Shown piece after piece: positions 1 through 6,192 of a stretch of 6,675 nt of DNA. The stretch is from Candidatus Rifleibacteriota bacterium. Its GTDB lineage: Bacteria > Muiribacteriota > Ozemobacteria > Ozemobacterales > Ozemobacteraceae. The first letter of the stretch is position 1. Each line of letters begins with the position of its first letter. The notes under the pieces are model-generated. The model was not told the origin of the DNA, made no database searches, and saw only the letters and a program-made list of their open reading frames with translations. The stretch is taken from NCBI GenBank assembly GCA_028691595.1, contig JAQUZA010000177.1:1-6675 (forward strand), read 5' to 3'. A program made the position numbers and the translations under genes.

Positions 1-2408
1 TGCTTGACTATGCCGTAAACCGTTGCCAGACCCAGGCCAGTTCCTTTTCCGATGGTTTTGGTAGTAAAAAATGGTTCAAAAAGATGCTTTTTAACCTCAT
101 CAGTCATGCCGCAGCCATTATCGCGAACCGAAATCATGGTATATGCACCCGGTGGCAATGCCAGGGCATAAGTGGTCTGAAAATCATCGGCATTGATTCT
201 TGCTGTTTCAATTGTCAGAACTCCGCCTCTGGGCATGGCATCACGCGCGTTTGCCGAAAGATTAACCATAACCTGCTCGATCTGGCCTGGATCAGTAAAA
301 CAAGAACCGAGCTCAGGAGCAAGATTGATATTAAGAGTGATATCTTCGCCAAGGATTCTGGGCAGCATCTTCTGCAGGTTTTTGATCAGGTCGTTGATAT
401 TAACCTGGCGTGGTTCGATAATCTGCTTTCTTGAGAAAGCCAGCAGCTGACGCGTAAGGTTTGAAGCACTTGAGATTGCTTTAACAATTTCATGCAGCAT
501 CTCACCCGCCTTTTCAGGAAGTGAAAACTTCATCTGAATCAACTCCGCAAAACCGCGCATTACCGTCAAAAGATTATTAAAATCATGGGCTATCCCACCG
601 GCCAGACGACCCACCGAATCCATTTTCTGGGCCTGGAGAAATTGAGCTTCAAGCAGTTTGCGTGCTTCTTCAGCCTTTCGACGTTCAGACAGGTCACGGC
701 CAACGCAGAATAAAACCGACGCATCCTTCAAGGTTATCCGTGAGAGGGTTATCTCCATTGGTAATAATGACCCATCCCGTTTGCGGTGTTCCCATTCAAA
801 CCTGACCACTCCCTCGCTGAATGCCTGTTCAATTCTCAAATTTGCCGCATCGATTGACCTGCTACCGTCAGGCTGAAACTCAGGAGAAAATTCAGAGGGA
901 TGGCAGGCCATAAACGAGCGCTTGGCTTCAAAACCAAAAATCTTAACCGCAGCAAGATTACATTCCAAAAATCCAGATTTGTTAAGCAGCCATGCCGCGT
1001 CGGGAGAATTCTCGAACACAAGTCTGAATCTCTCTTCACTTTCCTGTTGCGAACGTAACAGATCATGCATCGAGGTAATATCGCGCCCTTCAGCAATTAG
1101 GCACTTTATTGCTCCTGATGCATCCCGCAAAGCCTTCATGGAAAAATCAATAATGCACATTCTGCCATGAAAATCGCGGTGGGTTGTTTCGTATCTGACA
1201 AGGTTTCCTGAAGAAGCCTTTTTTATGGCTTCCATGAGCTGTTGTTGAACTTCAACCGAGTGGTTGAACCAGGGTGTATCCCAGAATTTTTTGCCGGCAA
1301 CATCCTCGAGAGTTATGCCCGCAAACTGAAGTGCGGAGCGGTTAACATCGATCACTTCACCTTCAGTTGTGACAAGCCCGAGAAACTGCAGTGTCTGATC
1401 AAAAAACGCCCTGATTTTGCTTTCGCTTTCCTGCAGTGCTTCCGATTGCATGAGATTCTGCTGAATCTTTATTTCGAGAGCTTCGGTTCGTTCTCTGATT
1501 TTTCGGCGCAACTGCACATTCCAGATAAAAACCCCAAGCGAAATCAAGGCTATAATTAAAACCACCTGCATGAAGTGCCTGTATTGCCATGAATCAAGAT
1601 CACCTGTTGCCAGCCATTTCGCTCGAATTTGTGCGTGACGGTCTGCAGGAATTTCGGCCAGCAGACGATTGAATAATTCCGGGGCAATTCTATCGTCTTT
1701 TGGAAAACCAAAGGCAAGCCTTGGCGAATATGGTGCCTTCATGACGACTTTAAGGGCAGAAAGATTGTGGCGTTTTGAATAATAGGAGAGAGAAGCCAGA
1801 TCGATCAACCCGGCATCTGCATTACCAAGCAATACATGCCCGATCATACCTTCAATTTTATCGCTCAAAACAAGATTTATCTCAGGGTAATCTTTGCCAA
1901 TCATTTCCTGGCAGACCCAGCCTCGCATATATGCCAGTTTCAAACCATTCAAGTCAGACATACCGCTGAAATTTCGACCACCCTCGCGCACGAATATTAC
2001 GTGGGGAACCTCCACATAGGGTCGGCTGAAATTAAAGTGTTCCATACGACTGCTCGAAATAAACATCGAGACTGCACTGTCGATCTTGCCATTTTTAAGC
2101 TTTTCAAGCACCAGATTCCATGGGTCGCCAGAGGAATCAACACTGATTTTAATGTCGTGCGGCTCCAGCATCAGCCTGAGAAGATCTGCACAATAACCCC
2201 GATAGTTGCCACGGTCGTCTAAGAATTCAAATGGCGGCCAATCTGGGGTTATACCTATTTTAAAAACCTTGTGGTTTGTAAGCCAGGCTTTCTCTTCTTC
2301 GCTCAGCTTGATTCCAGCTGATTCAGAAAAAGCCACAGATGATAATAAGAGGCAGCACAGAATCATTATTAATGATACCGCAGCAAAAAACTGCTTTCTG
2401 GGTTTCAT
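1..2408 (-). CDS. Sensor histidine kinase with periplasmic SBP_bac_3-like domain and two PAS domains (3' end outside window)
   Basis: This is an uninterrupted minus-strand frame of 802 codons that is still open at the left edge. The ATG start is supported by GAGG at 2415-2418, six bases upstream. Residues 1-28 form a signal peptide or N-terminal membrane segment. Residues about 45-270 resemble a type-3 solute-binding domain (TPDWPPFEF at 54-62, GYCADLL at 71-77, FSRPY at 127-131), so sensing is probably periplasmic. A membrane helix follows at about 280-297, then a charged coiled coil at 300-330. PAS domains lie at about 331-446 and 457-575. The H-box RLAGGIAHDFNNLL has phospho-acceptor His608. 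The ATPase domain shows an N-box (NLSANARDAM, 716-725), a G1 box (DNGCGM, 763-768) and GTGLGL (789-794). Kinases with HDFNNLL often end in a receiver domain, but that part would lie off the window. The ligand is unknown. Family data for this domain type favour amino acids or other small organic solutes. It may be cotranscribed with the cyclic-nucleotide-binding gene upstream. Confidence 0.93.
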   Translation of the reverse strand, partial: MKPRKQFFAAVSLIMILCCLLLSSVAFSESAGIKLSEEEKAWLTNHKVFKIGITPDWPPFEFLDDRGNYRGYCADLLRLMLEPHDIKISVDSSGDPWNLVLEKLKNGKIDSAVSMFISSSRMEHFNFSRPYVEVPHVIFVREGGRNFSGMSDLNGLKLAYMRGWVCQEMIGKDYPEINLVLSDKIEGMIGHVLLGNADAGLIDLASLSYYSKRHNLSALKVVMKAPYSPRLAFGFPKDDRIAPELFNRLLAEIPADRHAQIRAKWLATGDLDSWQYRHFMQVVLIIALISLGVFIWNVQLRRKIRERTEALEIKIQQNLMQSEALQESESKIRAFFDQTLQFLGLVTTEGEVIDVNRSALQFAGITLEDVAGKKFWDTPWFNHSVEVQQQLMEAIKKASSGNLVRYETTHRDFHGRMCIIDFSMKALRDASGAIKCLIAEGRDITSMHDLLRSQQESEERFRLVFENSPDAAWLLNKSGFLECNLAAVKIFGFEAKRSFMACHPSEFSPEFQPDGSRSIDAANLRIEQAFSEGVVRFEWEHRKRDGSLLPMEITLSRITLKDASVLFCVGRDLSERRKAEEARKLLEAQFLQAQKMDSVGRLAGGIAHDFNNLLTVMRGFAELIQMKFSLPEKAGEMLHEIVKAISSASNLTRQLLAFSRKQIIEPRQVNINDLIKNLQKMLPRILGEDITLNINLAPELGSCFTDPGQIEQVMVNLSANARDAMPRGGVLTIETARINADDFQTTYALALPPGAYTMISVRDNGCGMTDEVKKHLFEPFFTTKTIGKGTGLGLATVYGIVK

Positions 2409-2513
2409 CAGCCGCCTCAACAATACCAAAATTGCCTGATTATCAACTTTTCTTCATTTTAACAGGCGTAGCAAAAATTTCAGACAGGACTTTTGTACAG
2501 TTATAAAACCAGA
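2409..2513. other. Intergenic gap between cyclic-nucleotide-binding gene and kinase
   Basis: This 105-bp, AT-rich spacer lies between two genes read leftward. The only signal I can support is the kinase ribosome binding site (GAGG on the minus strand, 2415-2418). I see no GC-rich hairpin followed by a T run, so nothing here argues for termination between the two genes. I see no convincing -35/-10 pair either. Read-through from the upstream gene is therefore the simplest reading, though a weak internal promoter cannot be excluded. Confidence 0.5.
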
Positions 2514-3161
2514 TCAGAATTTGCCGTATTTGTTTGGCAACGCAATTGACCGTATCTGAGAAAAAGGAATCAAGATGGTCTGGCCAGACAGGTCAATTTT
2601 TACAAACGGGTTAACACCGGATTTGTCTGCGTACATTATAGCACAGATATACTCAGCATTTTCAGTGGTAATCTTAACTTTCTGTTTAGAGGAAATCAGC
2701 TCACTGATGGTCTGCTCAGAAGATTTTAGATCTATGCCCGAATTCACCGCCCTGAACTTCTGTGTCAGTTCGCGCATTAAAGCTTTAAGAAGTTTCATGC
2801 CAATGGCAGGGCTCTGCTTCTGGATAACGTCAAAGTGGTCATAATTGAACCTGGCGACAGTGGTATCATCAAGGGCGTTAGCGGCTGCAGATCGAGCTTG
2901 CTGATCTGCGAAGGCAACTTCTCCGAAAATATCGTTCTTTTCAAGAATGGTCAGAAAGTTCGAACAACCCATCAGTGACCTGAAAATTGTAACCCTGCCG
3001 TGAACAATGAAATAAACGGCAGTTGTGGGTGACTGCTCAGTTAAAATCACTTCACCCTCTTTAAAATTCTGCTCCTCGGTAAAATCGGCAAGAATACGTA
3101 GTTCGTCGTCAGAGAAATCGGTAAAAAAGGGGTTATCACGCAGATTCTGAAACAATGACAT
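2514..3161 (-). CDS. Cyclic-nucleotide-binding-domain protein without a helix-turn-helix
   Basis: The protein has 215 residues. The start is fixed by GGGAG at 3168-3172 on the minus strand, six bases before the ATG. Residues about 11-115 match a CNMP-binding beta-roll: PFFTDFSDDELRILAD at the start, FKEGEVI (33-39), VYFIVHGRV (49-57) and a phosphate-binding cassette with FGE at 79-81 and RS at 90-91. The Glu-to-Arg spacing of nine equals that of the eukaryotic PKA cassette, and both ligand-contacting residues are present, so cyclic nucleotide binding is plausible. A helix (about 115-138) follows, corresponding to the CRP dimerisation helix. CRP/FNR proteins would then carry a winged helix-turn-helix. 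Here residues 150-210 are instead predicted short strands (KVKITT, YICAIMYA, PFVKIDL, TILIPFSQIRSIAL). That pattern suggests a small beta barrel, so the protein is probably not a classical transcription factor. No signal peptide is seen, so it should be cytoplasmic. Its partner is unknown. Confidence 0.9.
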   Translation of the reverse strand: MSLFQNLRDNPFFTDFSDDELRILADFTEEQNFKEGEVILTEQSPTTAVYFIVHGRVTIFRSLMGCSNFLTILEKNDIFGEVAFADQQARSAAANALDDTTVARFNYDHFDVIQKQSPAIGMKLLKALMRELTQKFRAVNSGIDLKSSEQTISELISSKQKVKITTENAEYICAIMYADKSGVNPFVKIDLSGQTILIPFSQIRSIALPNKYGKF

Positions 3162-3208
3162 AAAACACTCCCATCAAAAAATCAGATAAAACTGTCTGGC
3201 TCAGTTTA

Positions 3209-3238
3209 ATTTTAACGCACCCCGCAGAATCCTCGCAA
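3209..3238 (-). promoter_or_regulatory. Candidate sigma-70 promoter for the cyclic-nucleotide-binding gene
   Basis: On the minus strand, TTGCGA (3233-3238) and TAAAAT (3209-3214) are separated by 18 bp. The -10 box matches five of six consensus bases and the -35 box four of six. Transcription would start near 3202, about 40 bases before the ATG at 3161, leaving room for the visible ribosome binding site. The call rests on sequence matching only. Confidence 0.35.
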
Positions 3239-3264
3239 CCGCAATTAAAGCTTTGTTCAAATCT

Positions 3265-3285
3265 TCCGGCAGAGTAAGAGCCGGA
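3265..3285. repeat. GC-rich inverted repeat TCCGGC-N9-GCCGGA
   Basis: Two perfect 6-bp arms (3265-3270 and 3280-3285) flank a 9-base spacer. The right arm directly abuts TATAAT at 3286-3291. It is not followed by a T run in either direction, so it does not look like an intrinsic terminator. Its arm centres lie about 15 bp apart, which is a little long for one and a half helical turns, so a protein operator is possible but not demonstrated. Confidence 0.45.
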
Positions 3286-3291
3286 TATAAT
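3286..3291 (+). promoter_or_regulatory. Perfect -10 hexamer TATAAT (possible upstream promoter)
   Basis: TATAAT is a full consensus -10 box on the plus strand. No good -35 box lies 16-18 bp upstream; that stretch is occupied by the GCCGGA/TCCGGC inverted repeat. If functional, it would be an activator-dependent or secondary promoter for the transporter operon with a leader of about 120 bases. A chance match is quite possible in AT-rich intergenic DNA. Confidence 0.25.
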
Positions 3292-3325
3292 GTTCACAAA
3301 TTGGTTGATTGCAGGCTTCTTCGAT

Positions 3326-3346
3326 AAAAAATGATTAACATTTTTT
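3326..3346. promoter_or_regulatory. AT-rich inverted repeat AAAAAATG-N5-CATTTTTT, candidate operator
   Basis: Perfect 8-bp arms (3326-3333 and 3339-3346) flank the five bases ATTAA. The right half overlaps the -35 hexamer TTAACA (3335-3340) of the best plus-strand promoter. A dimeric protein bound here would block RNA polymerase, so a repressor site for the transporter operon is a reasonable inference. It does not resemble the ModE consensus as I know it (TATATA half-sites around six bases). The T run at the right could suggest a terminator, but the stem has only one G-C pair and is weak. Confidence 0.5.
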
Positions 3347-3363
3347 TGGCCGTGGGTTACAAT
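3335..3363 (+). promoter_or_regulatory. Sigma-70-type promoter for the molybdate/tungstate transporter operon
   Basis: TTAACA (3335-3340) and TACAAT (3358-3363) are separated by exactly 17 bp, and each hexamer matches five of six consensus bases. Transcription would start near 3370, giving a leader of about 50 bases before the ATG at 3419. GGAG at 3408-3411 is the ribosome binding site. This is the best promoter in the window. The leader is too short for a molybdenum-cofactor riboswitch. Confidence 0.6.
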
Positions 3364-3418
3364 CAAATTACGCACTACCAAGCACCACCTAACCCTATTC
3401 TAATATCGGAGAAACCCT

Positions 3419-4273
3419 ATGTCCAGAGGTCTTTCGGCTGTTTTAATGGCGATTCTGCTTCTCTTTTCTGCGGTCATTGAAGTCCGGGCTGCTGAAAGCC
3501 TGCTGTTCATGGCTGGCGCTGCCGCAGCGCCTGTGGTCGAAGAACTGGCCAAAGCCTTCGAAAGCAAAACCGGCATAAAAGTTGAAATAAGTGTCGGCGG
3601 TTCTGGTATGCTGCTCTCGCAGATCAAGCTCGCCAAAAAGGGCGATGTCTATTTTCCTGGATCGATCGATTTTATCGATCAGGCAAAACGCGAAGGGCAG
3701 ATTGACGAAACTACCATTACCCCGGTTGTTTATCTCGTACCGGCAATCAACGTACAGCGGGGTAACCCTCACAATGTCAAATGCCTGAAAGACCTGTGCA
3801 GACCCGGCCTTAAAGTGGCCTTCGCCAACCCGGAATCAGTATGTCTTGGGGTTTTTGCCACTGAACTGGTCGAGCAGTTTTTTTCGCCCGAAGAAAAAGC
3901 GGCAGTGCGTAAGAATCTGGTAACCTACACAGAAAGCTGCGAAAAAACAGCCACCGCCATTTCTCTGAAGTCTGTAGATGCTGTTATTGGCTGGAGCGTC
4001 TTTGAAAACTGGAACCCCGAACTGATCGAAACCGTTAAATTGAGCCCGGAAGAAGTAATACGCATCAGTTATCTGGCCGTTGCCGTTACAAAATACGCTA
4101 AAAACCCTGAAACAGCAAAGAAGTTCATCGAATTCATGCAATCTGAGGAAGGCCTGTCATTCTTCAAAAGATACAAATATTTCACCACTGCAAATGAAGC
4201 GCTCGAGTATCTTGGGGCCGAAAAGCCTGTTGGCGGCAAACCTTTCGCCGTGCCAACCGACTGGATGCACTGA
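3419..4273 (+). CDS. modA: Molybdate/tungstate-type ABC transporter substrate-binding protein
   Basis: The product has 284 residues and should capture an oxyanion in the periplasm and deliver it to the permease encoded next. GGAG at 3408-3411 lies seven bases before the ATG. Residues 1-24 are a signal peptide with a signal-peptidase-I site after VRA (22-24); there is no lipobox. The mature protein fits the ModA/WtpA class of type II binding proteins: GAAAAPVVEELAKAFESKTG (33-52), GGSG (60-63, an oxyanion-binding-type loop), GDVYFPGS (75-82), a C-terminal-lobe segment SVDAVIGWSVF (185-195) and a final NPETAKKFIEFMQSEEG (229-245). Length is slightly above the usual ModA. The usual ModA serine near the N-terminus is replaced by an alanine-rich run, so molybdate, tungstate or another oxyanion cannot be told apart from sequence. 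Four cysteines (122, 127, 142, 174) remain in the mature protein, and 122/127 could form a disulfide. The downstream modB/modC-like genes strongly support the assignment. Confidence 0.85.
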   Translation: MSRGLSAVLMAILLLFSAVIEVRAAESLLFMAGAAAAPVVEELAKAFESKTGIKVEISVGGSGMLLSQIKLAKKGDVYFPGSIDFIDQAKREGQIDETTITPVVYLVPAINVQRGNPHNVKCLKDLCRPGLKVAFANPESVCLGVFATELVEQFFSPEEKAAVRKNLVTYTESCEKTATAISLKSVDAVIGWSVFENWNPELIETVKLSPEEVIRISYLAVAVTKYAKNPETAKKFIEFMQSEEGLSFFKRYKYFTTANEALEYLGAEKPVGGKPFAVPTDWMH

Positions 4274-4281
4274 GCATTTTC

Positions 4282-5055
4282 ATGAACTTTAAACGCTTTA
4301 CGATTGCCATCGCCCTTTCGGTAACGGCACTTTATCTGGTGCTGGCCGGCAGTCTTTTCAGTTTTCTCGATTCAGGCCGGGTGATTAAGGCGCTGACCTC
4401 AGAAAGGGTTTTCTTTTCGGTTTCACTAAGCGTTAAAGCAGCAATTATAGCGACAATTCTGGCGATAACCGTGGCAATTCCAGCTGCCTATGCTCTATCT
4501 CGTTACAATTTCCGTGGTAAGGCAGTTGTTGACACGCTGCTTGAACTACCACTGATTGTTACCCCGGTCGCCCTTGGTGCCATGCTGTTGATTTTTTTCA
4601 ATACCGGCCTTGGAGCCAGCGTGCAAAACAATCTCTGGCAATTTGTTTTTGAGTTTTCGGGAATTGTGCTGGCTCAGTTTCTAACCACCGTCGGGTTAGC
4701 AATTCGCACAATAAGAAGCACCTTCGACGAGATTTCCCCGCGCTACGAGGCAGTAGCATGCACTCTGGGGGCCACCCCCACACAAGCACTTATGACCATT
4801 ACCCTGCCCATGGCCCGCAAGGGCATTTTGGCTGCAACGGTGATAACCTTCGCTAAATGCATCGGAGAATTTGGGGCAACGATAATGGTTGCCGGAGCCA
4901 TGCCAATGAAAAGCGAAACCATGCCGGTCTCGATTTTTATGCGTCTTGGCAGTGCTGACATTGAAGGAATGGCAATGATGATTCTAATTCTACTCGCCGT
5001 CGGTCTTTCGGTATTGCTGATTCTGAGATTTATTCTGCAGAAAAAATATGATTGA
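4282..5055 (+). CDS. modB: Molybdate/tungstate-type ABC transporter permease
   Basis: This 257-residue inner-membrane protein belongs to the binding-protein-dependent permease family and would form a homodimeric channel. About six hydrophobic segments can be seen, near residues 6-28, 48-73, 86-107, 125-145, 180-204 and 228-251. The cytoplasmic coupling loop (EAA motif) is present at 155-182: EA at 156-157, G163 and the terminal ITLP at 173-176. ITFAKCIGEFGATIMVAG (188-205) resembles the FARALGEFGAT stretch typical of ModB, WtpB and CysT/W permeases. The gene begins eight bases after the preceding stop, with only a weak TGAG as ribosome binding site, so translation is probably coupled. It overlaps the ATPase gene by eight bases. 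Sulfate permeases are related, but sulfate systems usually have two different permeases and only one is seen here. Confidence 0.88.
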   Translation: MNFKRFTIAIALSVTALYLVLAGSLFSFLDSGRVIKALTSERVFFSVSLSVKAAIIATILAITVAIPAAYALSRYNFRGKAVVDTLLELPLIVTPVALGAMLLIFFNTGLGASVQNNLWQFVFEFSGIVLAQFLTTVGLAIRTIRSTFDEISPRYEAVACTLGATPTQALMTITLPMARKGILAATVITFAKCIGEFGATIMVAGAMPMKSETMPVSIFMRLGSADIEGMAMMILILLAVGLSVLLILRFILQKKYD

Positions 5056-6163
5056 ATTCAACAGATTATGCGCCAAGGCAGGCGCTTTCAGTCTCGAAAA
5101 CATTGATATCAGTATTTTTTCCGGCGATTGCCACGTAATTGTTGGCCCGACCGGTGCCGGCAAAACCTTTCTTCTGGAAACCCTTGTCGGGTTACGCGAC
5201 CTCAGCAGTGGCAGCATTTTGATCAACAGCAGCGAAATTTCGAGTCTGCCGCCCCGCGACCGGAAAATATCATACGTACCCCAGGATACCTGCCTTTTCC
5301 CGAACATGACGGTGCGCGAGAACATTATGTATGGCATCCGCATGGGCGGAATCGACCATCAGCAGGCTCAACCTCTGGTCGATCACCTGATCGACTTTCT
5401 GCGCATCGGCCACATTCTCGAGCGTTACCCGGGCAAACTCAGCGGTGGCGAGAAGCAAAGGGTTGCCCTGGCAAGAGCCCTTGTTCCCCGCCCGTTGTTG
5501 CTGGTTCTCGATGAGCCGTTTTCTGCCATTGACCATTCGATGCGCGAAGAAATACGCCGATTGATCAAAGAACTTCTCGATGCCTTTAAAACCACAACGC
5601 TTATCGTCACTCACGACCTCGATGAGGCATTCTTTCTCGGCGATCACATTTCAATCATGCTCAACGGCCAGATACTGCAGAGTGGCGACCGCGAACGCAT
5701 GTATTACTACCCGCGCACCTACCAGGCCGCTTCTTTTCTCGGGATCAAGAACATTTTCCCGGCAAGGGTTGAGGAAGTCGTCGATGGCAGCGTCACCATC
5801 AGATGGGAAGCAATGAATGAAAGCCTGACCATTCCGTGCCACTGCAGCCAGAAAAGATTCACCCGCGGGCAACAGGTTGCGTTCGGGATACGCGCCGAAG
5901 CGGTTTACATTCAACGGCCAGGGCACGAAAAGACCCTCGAACACGTTTTTTCGGCCATGGTAAAAAAAATCTACCTCCGCGGTAGAATGCATACCATTCT
6001 GGTCGAAACCGGTCAGAGCCAGAAGCTGACCATCGAAATAGACATTCACGATGCCGCTGCGCAAAAAATAGGCATTCGCGAGGGTGAACCGGTGCGCATC
6101 AGTATTCTGCCGCGCTGGGTTTTTCTGATATCTGACGTTGATACAGCGACTATGATAAAATAA
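5048..6163 (+). CDS. modC: Molybdate/tungstate-type ABC transporter ATP-binding protein
   Basis: This 371-residue cytoplasmic ATPase should power the importer. All catalytic motifs are intact: Walker A GPTGAGKT (33-40), Q-loop Gln79 in YVPQD, signature LSGGEKQRV (131-139), Walker B LLLVLDEP (150-157), D-loop SAID (159-162) and switch His189 in VTHD. Residues about 232-362 form a C-terminal domain of the TOBE/MOP-like type (GIKNIFPARV, VAFGIRAEAV, ILVETG, GEPVRISILP). In related importers this domain stabilises the dimer or binds the oxyanion for feedback inhibition; which applies here cannot be told. The start overlaps the permease stop (ATGATTGA), and no strong ribosome binding site precedes it, so coupled translation is likely. 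A Cys-His-Cys triplet at 264-266 within the C-terminal domain is unusual. Nearest alternatives are sulfate- or polyamine-type ATPases, but the adjacent binding protein argues against both. Confidence 0.9.
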   Translation: MIEFNRLCAKAGAFSLENIDISIFSGDCHVIVGPTGAGKTFLLETLVGLRDLSSGSILINSSEISSLPPRDRKISYVPQDTCLFPNMTVRENIMYGIRMGGIDHQQAQPLVDHLIDFLRIGHILERYPGKLSGGEKQRVALARALVPRPLLLVLDEPFSAIDHSMREEIRRLIKELLDAFKTTTLIVTHDLDEAFFLGDHISIMLNGQILQSGDRERMYYYPRTYQAASFLGIKNIFPARVEEVVDGSVTIRWEAMNESLTIPCHCSQKRFTRGQQVAFGIRAEAVYIQRPGHEKTLEHVFSAMVKKIYLRGRMHTILVETGQSQKLTIEIDIHDAAAQKIGIREGEPVRISILPRWVFLISDVDTATMIK

Positions 6164-6180
6164 CCCCGATAACCAATACC

Positions 6181-6184
6181 GGAG
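6181..6184 (+). promoter_or_regulatory. Ribosome binding site that fixes a TTG start
   Basis: GGAG at 6181-6184 lies eight bases before the TTG at 6193-6195. The reading frame downstream has no ATG anywhere within the window, and the nearest upstream in-frame stop is TGA at 6139-6141 with no ATG between. This site and the signal peptide that begins directly after it make TTG the only reasonable start. Confidence 0.7.
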
Positions 6185-6192
6185 AAGTAAAT

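Larger units (their letters stand above)
3162..3418. other. Divergent intergenic regulatory region
   Basis: This 257-bp spacer separates the leftward sensor/cNMP gene pair from the rightward transporter operon. It contains two inverted repeats, a strong candidate plus-strand promoter, a perfect TATAAT further upstream and a weaker minus-strand promoter, each listed separately. Frames crossing it are short and lack the properties of real genes. Its length is ample for regulated divergent transcription. Confidence 0.7.

Noticed and set aside
84..450. Plus-strand frames opposite the kinase ATPase and H-box region
   Set aside because: The minus-strand frame encodes a continuous kinase with N-box, G1 and H-box motifs, so these frames are shadows without family features.
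3291..3300. TGTTCACAAA as a CRP/FNR-type binding site
   Set aside because: Only one half-site (TCACA) is visible; the other half at the required spacing is absent.
3326..3347. The AT-rich inverted repeat as an intrinsic terminator
   Set aside because: The stem has a single G-C pair, no gene ends just upstream on the plus strand, and its location over a -35 box fits an operator better.
3136..3381. 81-codon minus-strand frame across the divergent intergenic region
   Set aside because: It overlaps the start of the cNMP gene and the candidate promoters, has no ribosome binding site worth noting and no domain-like sequence.
3370..3418. Molybdenum-cofactor riboswitch in the leader of the transporter operon
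   Set aside because: The leader from the best promoter is about 50 bases and has no strong paired stems, which is too short for that riboswitch.
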